DNA of 64,000 nucleotides from a virus. Location: the IMG/VR virus record IMGVR_UViG_3300020182_000022, positions 1 to 64,000 of that record, one strand, 5' to 3'. A program made the translations under genes and the position numbers. This document shows positions 1 through 9,748 of this stretch, in pieces (within the stretch, counting starts at the first letter, position 1; each line of letters starts with the position of its first letter). The notes under the pieces are model-generated. The model saw only the letters and a program-made list of their open reading frames with translations, was not told where the DNA came from and ran no database searches.

Positions 1-386
1 TCGAACCAGGGTGTGAGCTGGCGTGTGAAATACTTGATTCATTTGAATCAAGAGGATCACCAGTTGGGGTTCATGAGTTGTATCGGTTTCGGTTCAACTA
101 CCTGTTTAACAGTCTGGTGGATGGTTATCATGACCCGCACGTGGATGACTCAGGATTGTGTGCTGATGGTGTTGATCATTGGGTGTGTGTGATCCAGCTG
201 ATTGGTGATGGGCCTACATATGTGTTTGACAGGAGGTGGGGCCAAGATCAGAGTGATGATGAACCATACCAATTGATAGAGTTCAAGCCAGGTAACGCTA
301 TTATTTTCCCGGGTGATCGATACCATTCCAGTAGCAGTCCGGTTAAATCACAGTGTAGATTGGCTATTAATATCAACTTGGGTTGA
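1..386 (+). CDS. 2OG-Fe(II) oxygenase family protein, 5'-truncated by window edge
   Basis: The reading frame is open to the window edge (first full codon at base 3), so this is the C-terminal ~127 residues of a longer protein. It shows the double-stranded beta-helix signature of 2-oxoglutarate/Fe(II) dioxygenases: an HxD pair (PHVDD) followed about 60 residues later by the distal iron His and the 2OG-binding Arg (GDRYHSSS...CRL). Family members use Fe(II), O2 and 2-oxoglutarate to hydroxylate protein or small-molecule substrates. The substrate is unknown here. A TTG at 78 is an in-frame alternative start, but upstream codons continue the homologous-looking frame, so I treat the gene as partial. 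It lies beside the giant fibre genes, so fibre or host-surface modification is possible but is only inference. Confidence 0.75.
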   Translation, partial: EPGCELACEILDSFESRGSPVGVHELYRFRFNYLFNSLVDGYHDPHVDDSGLCADGVDHWVCVIQLIGDGPTYVFDRRWGQDQSDDEPYQLIEFKPGNAIIFPGDRYHSSSSPVKSQCRLAININLG

Positions 387-403
387 TTTGTTGAGGGTGT
401 TTT

Positions 404-411
404 AATAAATA
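404..411 (+). promoter_or_regulatory. late promoter AATAAATA
   Basis: T4-late-like octamer five bases before the ATG at 417. By T4 spacing (+1 about six bases past the octamer) the transcript would begin on the start codon. Confidence 0.6.
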
Positions 412-416
412 ATAGT

Positions 417-788
417 ATGATCAAACCGGAAGAAATCAAGAGCTCGATATCAGAGTTGCGCAGAAAAACTAAAGTTGGTGACAAGGCGGATGTTGTCGTG
501 GGTGTTACTGTGTTTTATGAATGGACTAATGGTATTGACCGGGCAGGGAACACTTTTGTTACTTATGACTTTGAGGATGATTTTGATCCAGACTCCAAGG
601 ACTTTACTAGCTTTGGTGAGCTGACTAAAGGCCAGGTGACTGAATGGATCGAACCACTAGAAGCTGTTCGAATGGACGGTATAATAAGCTCCATAGAGGC
701 ACAGATTCAAGAGAACTACTTCCCGGAGTACGTGGTTGAATCTCCGGAATGGGATGAGAATGACCAGATTTCGGTCAAACAAGCATAA
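417..788 (+). CDS. hypothetical phage protein, 123 aa
   Basis: Small acidic protein of unknown function. Its layout (a beta-strand-rich N-terminal half, then an F-x-x-F-x-x-LT-x-x-x-V-x-x-WI segment and a terminal I-x-x-Q-I helix) resembles short conserved phage proteins of the DUF7936 type, but this is a resemblance from memory and has not been searched. The ATG is chosen because a late-type octamer lies five bases upstream. The gene converges on the giant fibre gene, and a hairpin lies between them. No membrane segment or signal peptide is visible. Confidence 0.6.
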   Translation: MIKPEEIKSSISELRRKTKVGDKADVVVGVTVFYEWTNGIDRAGNTFVTYDFEDDFDPDSKDFTSFGELTKGQVTEWIEPLEAVRMDGIISSIEAQIQENYFPEYVVESPEWDENDQISVKQA

Positions 789-806
789 CATTCATCATAT
801 CTAAAT

Positions 807-836
807 ACAATGTGTTACGGTGTTATAACACATTGT
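807..836. terminator. hairpin between convergent genes
   Basis: A perfect 11-bp inverted repeat (ACAATGTGTTA at 807-817, TAACACATTGT at 826-836, 8-base loop) at the junction of the converging genes, overlapping the stop codon of the minus-strand gene. There is no clear U-tract on either side, so it is a candidate bidirectional terminator or 3'-end stabiliser. Confidence 0.5.
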
Positions 837-3800
837 GGTCGTTGATCACGAATCTCCCATGATAAGTTACCAGTAGTATTAGTACCATTTTGGTAATCGT
901 ACCCCATGTACTGAATTATATACTTTCCTAGATTGTTATCAAACACAACCCGTATGTTAAATGTCATTACTTCACCGGCGATGAATGTAGTATTCTGAAT
1001 ACTTCCATCGTACGCAATTCTTGTGTATGCGGTCATGTATTTGGTTGATGTGGCGGTTATGTGCCATATGATATGCCATATTATCACTCCTCCTCCATTC
1101 GCATTAGGAATCTCTGCAGAGTTCCATTCTGCTGTACCTAAGTTACGCCAGGTGTTATCATACGTCAAGTTCGGGTATGTGTACGTTTGTGATTGATATT
1201 TCTTACGCAACAAGGAATTTACTGTTAGTGGTTGAGCGTTGATATTCACACCATCTATATCAACAGTCAACTTGTTTTGACCGTTGTGGGTCAAATGTAA
1301 ATCGTGATTTGTGTCTTTGAACAATCCAGTGTCTGGTTTTGAAGCAAACGAGAACTGTGGTTTAATTTTTGACTCCCAGATGGTTTCTCCGTCAATACTC
1401 GTCACGTAATTTCCACCTTCCCCAGCGATCACATACTTGCCAATTGAATGTGCGTACAATATACCTACCGGGCTGAACAACCCAGTCATAGCTGGTGTGA
1501 TCTCAGTCCATTCTGGTTGATAATCGTATACTGCTAACATTTGTGATAGTGTTGGTATTTCGCAGAAGAATATCTTACCAGATGCCATCACATATAACTT
1601 GTTGTTGTCTTGTATTGGTCTGAATTGCGCCGTAGCCTGATTTCCTATGCCACCGCCAGTTGGTCCGGTAAATTTTCTCGTGTATATTGCTGAGGAATTA
1701 GCATACACCCAAAGCAAGTCATCAGGCCAATGACCGGTCTGGAGAGGGTAAATACCAGTTGCTAGCGCTCCCCCGTTATTCGGAAGATAACACAAAACGT
1801 CCCCGGGGAACACAAGAGGATCACTACTACCAGGTGCTGAAGAACCACGTCCTAGGTTTCGGTTTTCTAATGTGGTTTTGTGGTGAGTTATCAGGTCGCT
1901 CTGATAATTAGATACATATGTATTGGCATTAGAAATAGAACTTCCGTTCAGTCCATTCATTGTCGCGTGTGAAATCCATGACACCCAACTGGTTACGGGA
2001 TGCATCCCGTAATTAGTATATACAATCTGTGATCCGTTAGGAAGAGGGATTTTTTTATTGTATCGTTGATTAAATGGTTCGTAAGTCCTAAGATCGGCCT
2101 TGTTATGGATACTGGCGTCATCAACTCCTAGTTGCCAAGTATTTGGTTCATCAGGCCATGCTGTTCCAGTTCGGGCTACAAACGATTGGTGAAAGTGACA
2201 ATTTGCATTGGATTTGAGTGTGATCTTGACTAAAAACACATATTCTGTACCAGAGTGATTGACGTTATTATCACTCACCCCGGGACGGGTGCCGTTATCC
2301 TGCATGAATTGAACCAATCCTTTTCCGCCAAATGTAGTTGATTTCTTTAGCACCACATGCATGCAGTTTGCCTGGTTACCATAAGAAGTACTCCATTGTG
2401 TATCCGAATACACTGTGGTTATATCACAAAGATGATCTGTAGACGTGTTGTTGCTCGTATTGTAATAACCGGTTTCGCCACCTGAGTGTTGGCTCTGGTA
2501 CAACGCAACATTCCAATCATTCTTGTCAAAATGTCCGGTGGAATCCCAAAATGTTATCACCATCACTTCCTCGCCATTTCTATACGATATGCCATCATAC
2601 GAATACTTTGTCGCCTCTGGGTGCCAGCGACCCATCAGTTTACTAGAGCTGTACACCTGGCTAGCTTGTTTGAGCCAATGAGTACTGTTAATACTCGATC
2701 CGATTCCGGCTGTACCTCCTCCGGGGATTTGTTGGCTGTAAACTATCGACCCATTTCCACTACCAGAAGGATCATAACCATATGTTGATGGAACATGATG
2801 AGATGAACTTGTATTATGTCCGGTTTTGTTGTATGAATAGTTAGTGTGTGTCAACCAGAACCAGCCCGGGTTTCTAGAGCCTCCATTGAGCATCATGCCT
2901 ACAAATCTCTTGCATGTGGGTTTTCTTTCATCAGTTGAATATGTATCCGGGGTACCGTATTCCAAAATTGAAACAACATGAGCGTAATTGGCGGATACCC
3001 ACCGGTGGATAGCTCCAACATGATTCCGGGACTGGGTACTTTGGAAATAATGTCCGTTATTACTGTATTGCGGCCATTGGTATGCCGGTATGTATTCATT
3101 ATAATAAAACCCGGGGTGGATAACGCTCCAACCATGAACATCTGCAGTCGATCCGTTTTGGTAGAAGTCGTAAGAACCAACCGCGTATGTCCCGATTCCA
3201 CCGGATTTACCAGGGTGTATGTTGGTTGTCTTCGTGTAACCGGATCGGAATGGATGATGATAGAGTGTGGTATTACCCATGGTTCCGTATGCCTCAAGAG
3301 GATTATTCGCTTGATCAAGGGAGTGCCGGCAGTCATATGACTGGACATTTCCTTGGATATTTTCGATCCGGCTCAAATATGAACTACCACGGACCCACTC
3401 TTCACCAGGTATGAGAGCCAGGTGTGGAGATGAGCTAATATTGTATTTTGTCGGGAAGGTCGCGATTTCATGTTTTCCTATGCTGTTACTAAAGATGGCC
3501 AGAAAAGACGGGACTTTGAGACCATTTCCAAAAGTGTTTGACCACACATCACCAATCTTGGTATATGACGGCTTGCGGTAATTGGCTGAACTAGCAGTAC
3601 CATTTTGACCTACTATTGAAATGATCGGATCATTGTTGACTCCATCTGCGATCATGTAGACTGATGCGCTGTTGACGTGTTCTTCACTTACATTACCAAC
3701 AGAAGGTTTATATACATCCACCGGTACACCAGCCACATCAGCTGAGTTTATCTTCTCCCATATCGCTAACTTGTAAAATGACACTGTATCTCCCTGTGTA

Positions 3801-6772
3801 GGGTAACTGCCGTATGATGCGTTTGTTGTCGCGCTAGTATTATCAAGTGTTAATGTTACTGTTGTTCCTGCAGTGTTTCCTCTGATGTATCTTGATGCAC
3901 TGTTCCGTTGACCTAGAGTTGAGTTGTTTGTGAGTAAAGTGCTCCTAGGAGCTGTTGTGACAGCAAGGTACCCGGTCAGTTCATTTTCTGAAAAGTACCG
4001 GTTCATTGTAACACTCATAGTTGGGTCTCCGTATCCGGTGATTGTTGTATTGTTAACACCTGTGTGTTGTACGTTGTGTTGAGCAGTTAATGCTCTAGTA
4101 TCTAGTTTATGTACTCCGGAGCTGTTAAACATCAACCACGATTCTGAATCAGACGGATCAACAATAATCGAATACCAGCCGGTGCCGATTTGTTTTACTC
4201 CTTCCTCCCCCCATTGACCAACCACACCATCCTTCTCCCACGCGCCAGCTAAATTGTAATGTTGTAATCCCCATCCTCCATTTGCAATTGAATTGATACC
4301 AGCAGTTGTTCGTACAGTTGACCAAGGTAATATATAAGTTGATCTATATGGTATCCAGCCATATGATGAGTGAATACTATCTCTCAAACCACTATTGGAA
4401 GAAGCACTTGTTATACTATAAGCCCAACCGGCGTTTGAATTATACAACGGTGTGGATGTGTTGCATACGAAGAACAACCGGACCGGGCAACTATTGACAA
4501 AAGATTGATTGATTGTTCCACCGGCATTTTTATGATTCATTATGTGACGCAGTCCGCTGATCATCATTGCACTGTTACTGGAACCAGGATATGATCCGCC
4601 GGCTCCAACGAAGAAGTCCGCCTTGTGATGATACAAACATGCATTCCAGTATATATGATACATTGTGATACTGTATGCGTAGTTGTTCGCCTCTCTAGTT
4701 GAGGTGTGCCACCAGTCACCTTCAGGCATGTATATAAAATCTAATTCCGCGGCGGTGAGGTTCAAATTTCTGCGAATCGGGTAATTGTCACCGTCTATCT
4801 CTTGTGAAGCTGCTCGTATATAGCTAGATATGAAAAAGTTTTTCAAATAGTTCTTATTGGTTGTGTTGCCTATATAATCTTCATAAAACGGGTAACTACC
4901 ACGGACCGTAGAAGGAGAAAAACCATAACCACTCACACCAGCTAAAAAGTGGTCTCTAGTGATCACGTCATTACTACTGCCTCCATAAAGTGTTCTGTTC
5001 CGGGAAACACTTCCGCCGGCGTAATATGTACTCTCCATGACCAAGCTACCATGAGCTACCCAAGTGTCTCCCAAGTCATCACTTCGCACGGTCCTAGCTA
5101 CCCCGGAGCTGAAATTTTGATTGATGAAAGCAAGTAATCGGGTTTTTCCGTTTGATGTGAGCACGCTTGTCATTTCCATTATTATGTTGGCGCTAGTAAT
5201 TCCATCAGCTCTACAAGTGCTCCAAGTCACACCATCTTGAGACCTGCTCATGACCCCCACCACGTCGCTCACGAAAAAAGTTCCGGAGTATTTATCATAA
5301 AAATGTAAGTGAGGTGTAGTTGGAGCTGCTCCTGTCGGGCTAAACTCTCCTCCAAGTTGATTAGTCCCGGCTAACATCTCCACCTTGTCGGTCACGAACA
5401 TTGTTTCAGTTGTTGATTGTGTTATCTCTGCATTTGAAATTGCTGCAGTACCAGTCACATCCATTGATCCGGATTCACCGTCCATAGACACTGTGGAGTT
5501 CCCTTCTGAGTCCATCACGCTCAATCCACCACCACCATCAACAACAGTTAATGATAATGTTTCAATACCAGCGTCATTTCTATAGCTTGTTCCAGCGGTT
5601 GTTGATGATGTACCACCGGTAGTTTCAACTGTCGTGACTCCAGAGGAGTTTTTGAACGTCTGACTGCTACCACCACTCGTACCACCTGAACTTAAATTAT
5701 ATGTCTCTTGACCAGAAGCATTTTTCATGCTCTGTGTAGCACCTGCTCCGGCTCCACCACCATCTAGACTCATTGTCTCTTGTCCAGACGCGTTTTTTAA
5801 ACCTAGTGATCCTTGAATCGACGTGGAAGCAGTACCACCACTATCACCACCATCTACATTGAACGTGTCTGCACCGGCGCTATTTTTTACAGATAACCCT
5901 CCACCACCATTAGAAGTACCACCAGTAAGGGCGACTGTATTCTGACCCGCTGTGTTTTTCAGAGCCAACGTACTCTCACCGTTGCTTCCACCGGATGATA
6001 AATTGAATGTCTCTTGACCACTAGCGTTCTTCAAGCTTTGTGTTGAGCCCTGACCTGCGTTACCAGAGAGTAAGCTGAATGTCTCTTGACCACTAGCGTT
6101 CTTCAAGCTTTGTGTTGAGCCCTGACCTGCGTTACCAGAGAGTAAGCTGAATGTCTCTTGACCACTAGCGTTCTTCATGCTCTGACTTCCTCCCTCTCCG
6201 GAGGCACCTCCATCAAAAGATATAGTTTTAACATCGTCTTGATTTAATATATCCAACCCTCTCATGTTAACAGCTCCAGGGAAATCGATAGCTGATGGTG
6301 TCATTCGAGTGATGTTGCTCAAGCTGGTATCATCTCCATGGACTATTGATAAAAATTTATCTCCAGAGGAGTTGAATAGCCTCCCGGTGAATCGGAAGGT
6401 ATTTAGAGTAGATCCGGTTGGTATCTCTATAGCTGTATAGATTACTGAGCTGTACGTTACTTGACAGACTCTACATAGAGTATTATCAGGAAACCCTTTG
6501 TTAACAGCATTGATATGAGTGGTATCGTAGGCTGTTGTAGAGTTTATCTCAATATTGAGCTTTCGGTTGTATGAACCGGTGCTGCCTCTTACTCCCGTGA
6601 TAGTACCAAGCACGTAGTGTTCTGATGATCTAGTGGGATGTGTATCGGATGATTGATGTCGGTGCAGTATTATATAATCCTTACCGCTACCATCTCTAGT
6701 TACCCCAGGTATCTCTCTTCCTATTACAAAGTCATCTATGTTAACCTGCCCTGATATATTATGTGTATTCAT
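815..6772 (-). CDS. giant tail-fibre-like virion protein, 1985 aa
   Basis: Probable receptor-binding or fibre protein. Residues ~185-440 are about ten degenerate glycine/serine-rich repeats of ~24 residues built on a K-N-A-S-G-Q-E-T core, giving a fibrous stalk. Two consecutive units are identical at DNA level. After this come Asp-box-like motifs (SQDGVTW, SDDLGDTW) typical of sialidase/BNR propellers, then over 1000 residues rich in Tyr, Trp, Asn and Ser and low in Lys and Glu, as in surface adhesins. The C-terminal ~100 residues look like a compact beta-rich tip. It follows the 973-aa fibre gene after 13 bases, and its late octamer CATAAATA overlaps the end of that gene. No T4 homologue is recognisable, so adhesin specificity is unknown. 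Confidence 0.7.
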   Translation of the reverse strand: MNTHNISGQVNIDDFVIGREIPGVTRDGSGKDYIILHRHQSSDTHPTRSSEHYVLGTITGVRGSTGSYNRKLNIEINSTTAYDTTHINAVNKGFPDNTLCRVCQVTYSSVIYTAIEIPTGSTLNTFRFTGRLFNSSGDKFLSIVHGDDTSLSNITRMTPSAIDFPGAVNMRGLDILNQDDVKTISFDGGASGEGGSQSMKNASGQETFSLLSGNAGQGSTQSLKNASGQETFSLLSGNAGQGSTQSLKNASGQETFNLSSGGSNGESTLALKNTAGQNTVALTGGTSNGGGGLSVKNSAGADTFNVDGGDSGGTASTSIQGSLGLKNASGQETMSLDGGGAGAGATQSMKNASGQETYNLSSGGTSGGSSQTFKNSSGVTTVETTGGTSSTTAGTSYRNDAGIETLSLTVVDGGGGLSVMDSEGNSTVSMDGESGSMDVTGTAAISNAEITQSTTETMFVTDKVEMLAGTNQLGGEFSPTGAAPTTPHLHFYDKYSGTFFVSDVVGVMSRSQDGVTWSTCRADGITSANIIMEMTSVLTSNGKTRLLAFINQNFSSGVARTVRSDDLGDTWVAHGSLVMESTYYAGGSVSRNRTLYGGSSNDVITRDHFLAGVSGYGFSPSTVRGSYPFYEDYIGNTTNKNYLKNFFISSYIRAASQEIDGDNYPIRRNLNLTAAELDFIYMPEGDWWHTSTREANNYAYSITMYHIYWNACLYHHKADFFVGAGGSYPGSSNSAMMISGLRHIMNHKNAGGTINQSFVNSCPVRLFFVCNTSTPLYNSNAGWAYSITSASSNSGLRDSIHSSYGWIPYRSTYILPWSTVRTTAGINSIANGGWGLQHYNLAGAWEKDGVVGQWGEEGVKQIGTGWYSIIVDPSDSESWLMFNSSGVHKLDTRALTAQHNVQHTGVNNTTITGYGDPTMSVTMNRYFSENELTGYLAVTTAPRSTLLTNNSTLGQRNSASRYIRGNTAGTTVTLTLDNTSATTNASYGSYPTQGDTVSFYKLAIWEKINSADVAGVPVDVYKPSVGNVSEEHVNSASVYMIADGVNNDPIISIVGQNGTASSANYRKPSYTKIGDVWSNTFGNGLKVPSFLAIFSNSIGKHEIATFPTKYNISSSPHLALIPGEEWVRGSSYLSRIENIQGNVQSYDCRHSLDQANNPLEAYGTMGNTTLYHHPFRSGYTKTTNIHPGKSGGIGTYAVGSYDFYQNGSTADVHGWSVIHPGFYYNEYIPAYQWPQYSNNGHYFQSTQSRNHVGAIHRWVSANYAHVVSILEYGTPDTYSTDERKPTCKRFVGMMLNGGSRNPGWFWLTHTNYSYNKTGHNTSSSHHVPSTYGYDPSGSGNGSIVYSQQIPGGGTAGIGSSINSTHWLKQASQVYSSSKLMGRWHPEATKYSYDGISYRNGEEVMVITFWDSTGHFDKNDWNVALYQSQHSGGETGYYNTSNNTSTDHLCDITTVYSDTQWSTSYGNQANCMHVVLKKSTTFGGKGLVQFMQDNGTRPGVSDNNVNHSGTEYVFLVKITLKSNANCHFHQSFVARTGTAWPDEPNTWQLGVDDASIHNKADLRTYEPFNQRYNKKIPLPNGSQIVYTNYGMHPVTSWVSWISHATMNGLNGSSISNANTYVSNYQSDLITHHKTTLENRNLGRGSSAPGSSDPLVFPGDVLCYLPNNGGALATGIYPLQTGHWPDDLLWVYANSSAIYTRKFTGPTGGGIGNQATAQFRPIQDNNKLYVMASGKIFFCEIPTLSQMLAVYDYQPEWTEITPAMTGLFSPVGILYAHSIGKYVIAGEGGNYVTSIDGETIWESKIKPQFSFASKPDTGLFKDTNHDLHLTHNGQNKLTVDIDGVNINAQPLTVNSLLRKKYQSQTYTYPNLTYDNTWRNLGTAEWNSAEIPNANGGGVIIWHIIWHITATSTKYMTAYTRIAYDGSIQNTTFIAGEVMTFNIRVVFDNNLGKYIIQYMGYDYQNGTNTTGNLSWEIRDQRPQCVITP
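6005..6176 (-). repeat. 72-bp perfect tandem repeat in fibre gene
   Basis: Two identical 72-bp units (6005-6076 and 6077-6148) plus the first ~27 bases of a third, encoding the 24-residue stalk repeat. The identity at DNA level implies recent duplication. Confidence 0.9.
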
Positions 6773-6782
6773 CTATTTAAAT

Positions 6783-6790
6783 TATTTATG
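6783..6790 (-). promoter_or_regulatory. late promoter CATAAATA
   Basis: T4-late-like octamer ten bases before the ATG of the 1985-aa fibre gene. It overlaps the stop region of the upstream 973-aa gene. Confidence 0.65.
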
Positions 6791-9707
6791 ATATTATGTG
6801 AACTTCTGGTAGAAGATTTGGTTGTATATCACTATCTCTCGTCGCTTGATTGTTCACTTCTAGTTGTACTAGAAGTTCACAGGTGTAGGGACCAGGTCCA
6901 GTATTCGGCCATGAACCATTTTGCTGTATGTTTAGTTGTTGTATAAAGTAATTACCGTCTGTGCTACTACCACTAGATACATCAGCATCAGGTGTCGATC
7001 TAACTCCTTGTGAGTAACTCTCTAATAGTAGCTCACCTATAGAGTGGTTCTCTTGTGTGACAGTGTGTGTAAAATCTCGATCCGCTTCCCAGTATGTATA
7101 ACCTTCAACTGATACATAACCAAAGGCTAGATGATTACTACCGTCGGTATAATTCCGAGAGCCTGTTACCGTTAGGTTGAATCTATTCATCCCTTGAGTG
7201 AGTATGGCGACGTTTATCTTTTTGGTGGGTATTTGTGCTCCAGTGTATTGGAATGAAATCACCTTTTCGTAATATGTCTTCGATCCAGTCTGAATTATAC
7301 GTTCCATCTTATCTGAGGAACCGGACAAGTTTCCGTCACCTTGTATGTACACACTATTGTATATCTTGGAACTCTTCCGTTCTATATCCATCACTAACGT
7401 ACTTGACGTATCATTACCATACTCGCTATCAGACGTACTACCTGGATTGTTAGTTCCTACTGGATTACCACCAACGAACGCTCTCAAGTGATCCGGGTCA
7501 TCTGGATAATAATCACCATCTATGTCATTCAAAGCAGTCCAATACGTATCTCTATCTATATCTATAACTCCACCTAAACTTCCCCACGTGTCACCTGGAC
7601 CGAAGCCTTCAAATGTCTGCAATTCAGTGTTATATCGAATTGTACCATACATCGGTGTGAAATCTGCTATTGATGGTAATCCCGATAACCCGAATAACCC
7701 ACTTACTGGTCTCTGGCTAGTGTCACCTACTGGTATTCTTACTCCGTCTGTTGATTCTAAGTACAACTTGATAAAAGGATCACTCATCCCAATACCCACG
7801 TTACCGTCATTAAGCAACGTCAATACATCACCATAATCATCATGACTGAATCGTATACTATCAGGATTAGTGACGTATTGTAGTGGTTGTCTTAACTGCC
7901 ATTTAAATACACCGTTATCATAAAAACGGAGATGATTTTGAGTATTTCCTGTTGTTGAGTTAACACCAATTCCACCATGGTTATAATTGTGATCAACCAT
8001 TAGCGTAGCGTAAACAGGCCCAGGTCCCTGACTCTCTATAGTATCTGAAACATGTAGGGCATGCTGCGGTGTACTAGTACCTACACCCATCTTCGTTTGA
8101 TCGTCTAAATACAAGCTAGCTTGAAGCACATCATCATTATCTCTGTCCCAGAACACCGCCACTGGTTGTGCTCCTGATTGAGTTACTGTTAAAGCTGGTC
8201 CGGTTCCGATGTTGGTTATGTCCATTGCACTAGTAGCATGGATCAATGTGTCAATCTGATTAGTTACACCCTTGACCCACAAATCACCTTCAATATGTGC
8301 ACTTCCTGCAACGTGAAGTGTAGTGACAGGGTTACTGTGACCTAAACCCACTCTTCCATTAGTAGCGTCAACAAACAAAGCGTGTGATGCTAACGCCGCA
8401 GTGTGATTCTGTACATTGCCATCAGTACCTGTGTCAGTCGTATCCTGCTGTGGATCTAAATTTTGTGCTACTACTCTGAAGTTGTGATCATTTGCATCTC
8501 TATTAAGAACTGTCTCTGTCGGGTCAACATAAAACAAACTAGCACCTGTCAAATCATCATCATCGTTACCCTGTATATCAAATATAGCTGTGTCGTCTCC
8601 ATCACCTGGACCACTCAATGTGATCATGTCAGTGCTTGCGTCAACAAACAACATCTTTTCACTCTTGTCAGACTCGATTCGAAAATCAGTATCACCATTT
8701 CCGTCATCATTAATAACAACTTCTGTTCCATCTCCTTTGACTAGTATTGAAGTGGTGTTTGTGTTAGATTCAATTCTAGTGTCTATCAAATTGCTATCCT
8801 CATTGATCACTACTGCGGTCGGACTGACACTCAGTAAACTTGCACCAGACAGACTGGCGTTATCATTACCAGTGACAGTAAATAGATCGGTATCATCATT
8901 AGCTGCTCCGTTGATAGTAACATGATCCTCACTAGTATCTACATATAACATATGAGGTGTGGTGTCACCCTCTACTCTAAAGTCAGTGTCACTATTACCA
9001 TCACCATTAATGACCACCTCACTACCGTCACCACTCACTACCACTGCCTGAGTGTTTGTGGATGTCCTGATTATTGTATCAACATCAGCTTGATTCTTGT
9101 TAACCACAAACACGTCTTGTGTGTCATCCTCTTTCATCTGAAGCATGTCAACCCCACCAACTCGGAAGTTCACCTCATCATAATCCTGATCTGGTGGAGG
9201 AATTGGTGGTGTGATCGATCCATCAGCATTCACGTGATGTGCTTTGGTGTCAGTACCAAATAACATGTATGTGTCTGTGTCATCATTATGATAGATATAG
9301 TCCTCGATACCTACTTGACCACGAACGTCTAGATCAAAACTAGGAGATTCCGATGAGCTAGCATGCTCACCTAGGTGGTTCATTCCAATACCAACTCTAC
9401 CAATCTCATCAACAATAAATGTTCTGGCTCCAGGAGCCGAGCTAGTATGCATTGTTAACGTACCACTATCGTATATTGTTAAGCTACTTGTATCATATAC
9501 ATCTATATCAGATTTGTTTAAAAACCTTACATGCGTGTTATCATGCGTTACATATTCTGAATTACGAAACACGACATTCTGCATGTGCAGCTCATCGCCT
9601 GCATAGTAATCGTATGGTACAAGTTCGTAATTTCCGGTGACTAGGTGTATTCCATGGGTCCTGTTAACCCAATCGTAGTATGCTGTTGGCTGATATTGAT
9701 CTGACAT
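6786..9707 (-). CDS. tail-fibre-like structural protein, 973 aa
   Basis: The protein is built from repeated short beta modules: Asp/Asn-rich repeats (DTDFRVEGD, VVINDDGNGDTDF, ASLLSVSPTAVV) through the first half, then several VGIGTSTPQHALHV-type units (VGLGHSNPVTTLHV, NVGIGMSDPFIKLYL). These units are the hallmark of phage fibre stalks, often ahead of an intramolecular chaperone or tip domain. The C-terminal ~250 residues are non-repetitive. The gene lies between the portal and the giant fibre gene, with its own late octamer AATAAATA eight bases before the ATG. It may be the proximal fibre or fibre-attachment protein. The exact T4 counterpart is not recognisable. Confidence 0.7.
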   Translation of the reverse strand: MSDQYQPTAYYDWVNRTHGIHLVTGNYELVPYDYYAGDELHMQNVVFRNSEYVTHDNTHVRFLNKSDIDVYDTSSLTIYDSGTLTMHTSSAPGARTFIVDEIGRVGIGMNHLGEHASSSESPSFDLDVRGQVGIEDYIYHNDDTDTYMLFGTDTKAHHVNADGSITPPIPPPDQDYDEVNFRVGGVDMLQMKEDDTQDVFVVNKNQADVDTIIRTSTNTQAVVVSGDGSEVVINGDGNSDTDFRVEGDTTPHMLYVDTSEDHVTINGAANDDTDLFTVTGNDNASLSGASLLSVSPTAVVINEDSNLIDTRIESNTNTTSILVKGDGTEVVINDDGNGDTDFRIESDKSEKMLFVDASTDMITLSGPGDGDDTAIFDIQGNDDDDLTGASLFYVDPTETVLNRDANDHNFRVVAQNLDPQQDTTDTGTDGNVQNHTAALASHALFVDATNGRVGLGHSNPVTTLHVAGSAHIEGDLWVKGVTNQIDTLIHATSAMDITNIGTGPALTVTQSGAQPVAVFWDRDNDDVLQASLYLDDQTKMGVGTSTPQHALHVSDTIESQGPGPVYATLMVDHNYNHGGIGVNSTTGNTQNHLRFYDNGVFKWQLRQPLQYVTNPDSIRFSHDDYGDVLTLLNDGNVGIGMSDPFIKLYLESTDGVRIPVGDTSQRPVSGLFGLSGLPSIADFTPMYGTIRYNTELQTFEGFGPGDTWGSLGGVIDIDRDTYWTALNDIDGDYYPDDPDHLRAFVGGNPVGTNNPGSTSDSEYGNDTSSTLVMDIERKSSKIYNSVYIQGDGNLSGSSDKMERIIQTGSKTYYEKVISFQYTGAQIPTKKINVAILTQGMNRFNLTVTGSRNYTDGSNHLAFGYVSVEGYTYWEADRDFTHTVTQENHSIGELLLESYSQGVRSTPDADVSSGSSTDGNYFIQQLNIQQNGSWPNTGPGPYTCELLVQLEVNNQATRDSDIQPNLLPEVHIIS

Positions 9708-9715
9708 GTCTTAAG

Positions 9716-9723
9716 TATTTATT
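9716..9723 (-). promoter_or_regulatory. late promoter AATAAATA
   Basis: Late-type octamer eight bases upstream of the ATG of the 973-aa fibre gene. Confidence 0.6.
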
Positions 9724-9748
9724 GCTCAGACGTGCCGTTCCTACCGTT

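Noticed and set aside
6005-6176. Possible CRISPR-like array
   Set aside because: The repeats are directly adjacent with no spacers, in frame with a 24-residue protein repeat, so they are coding tandem duplication.
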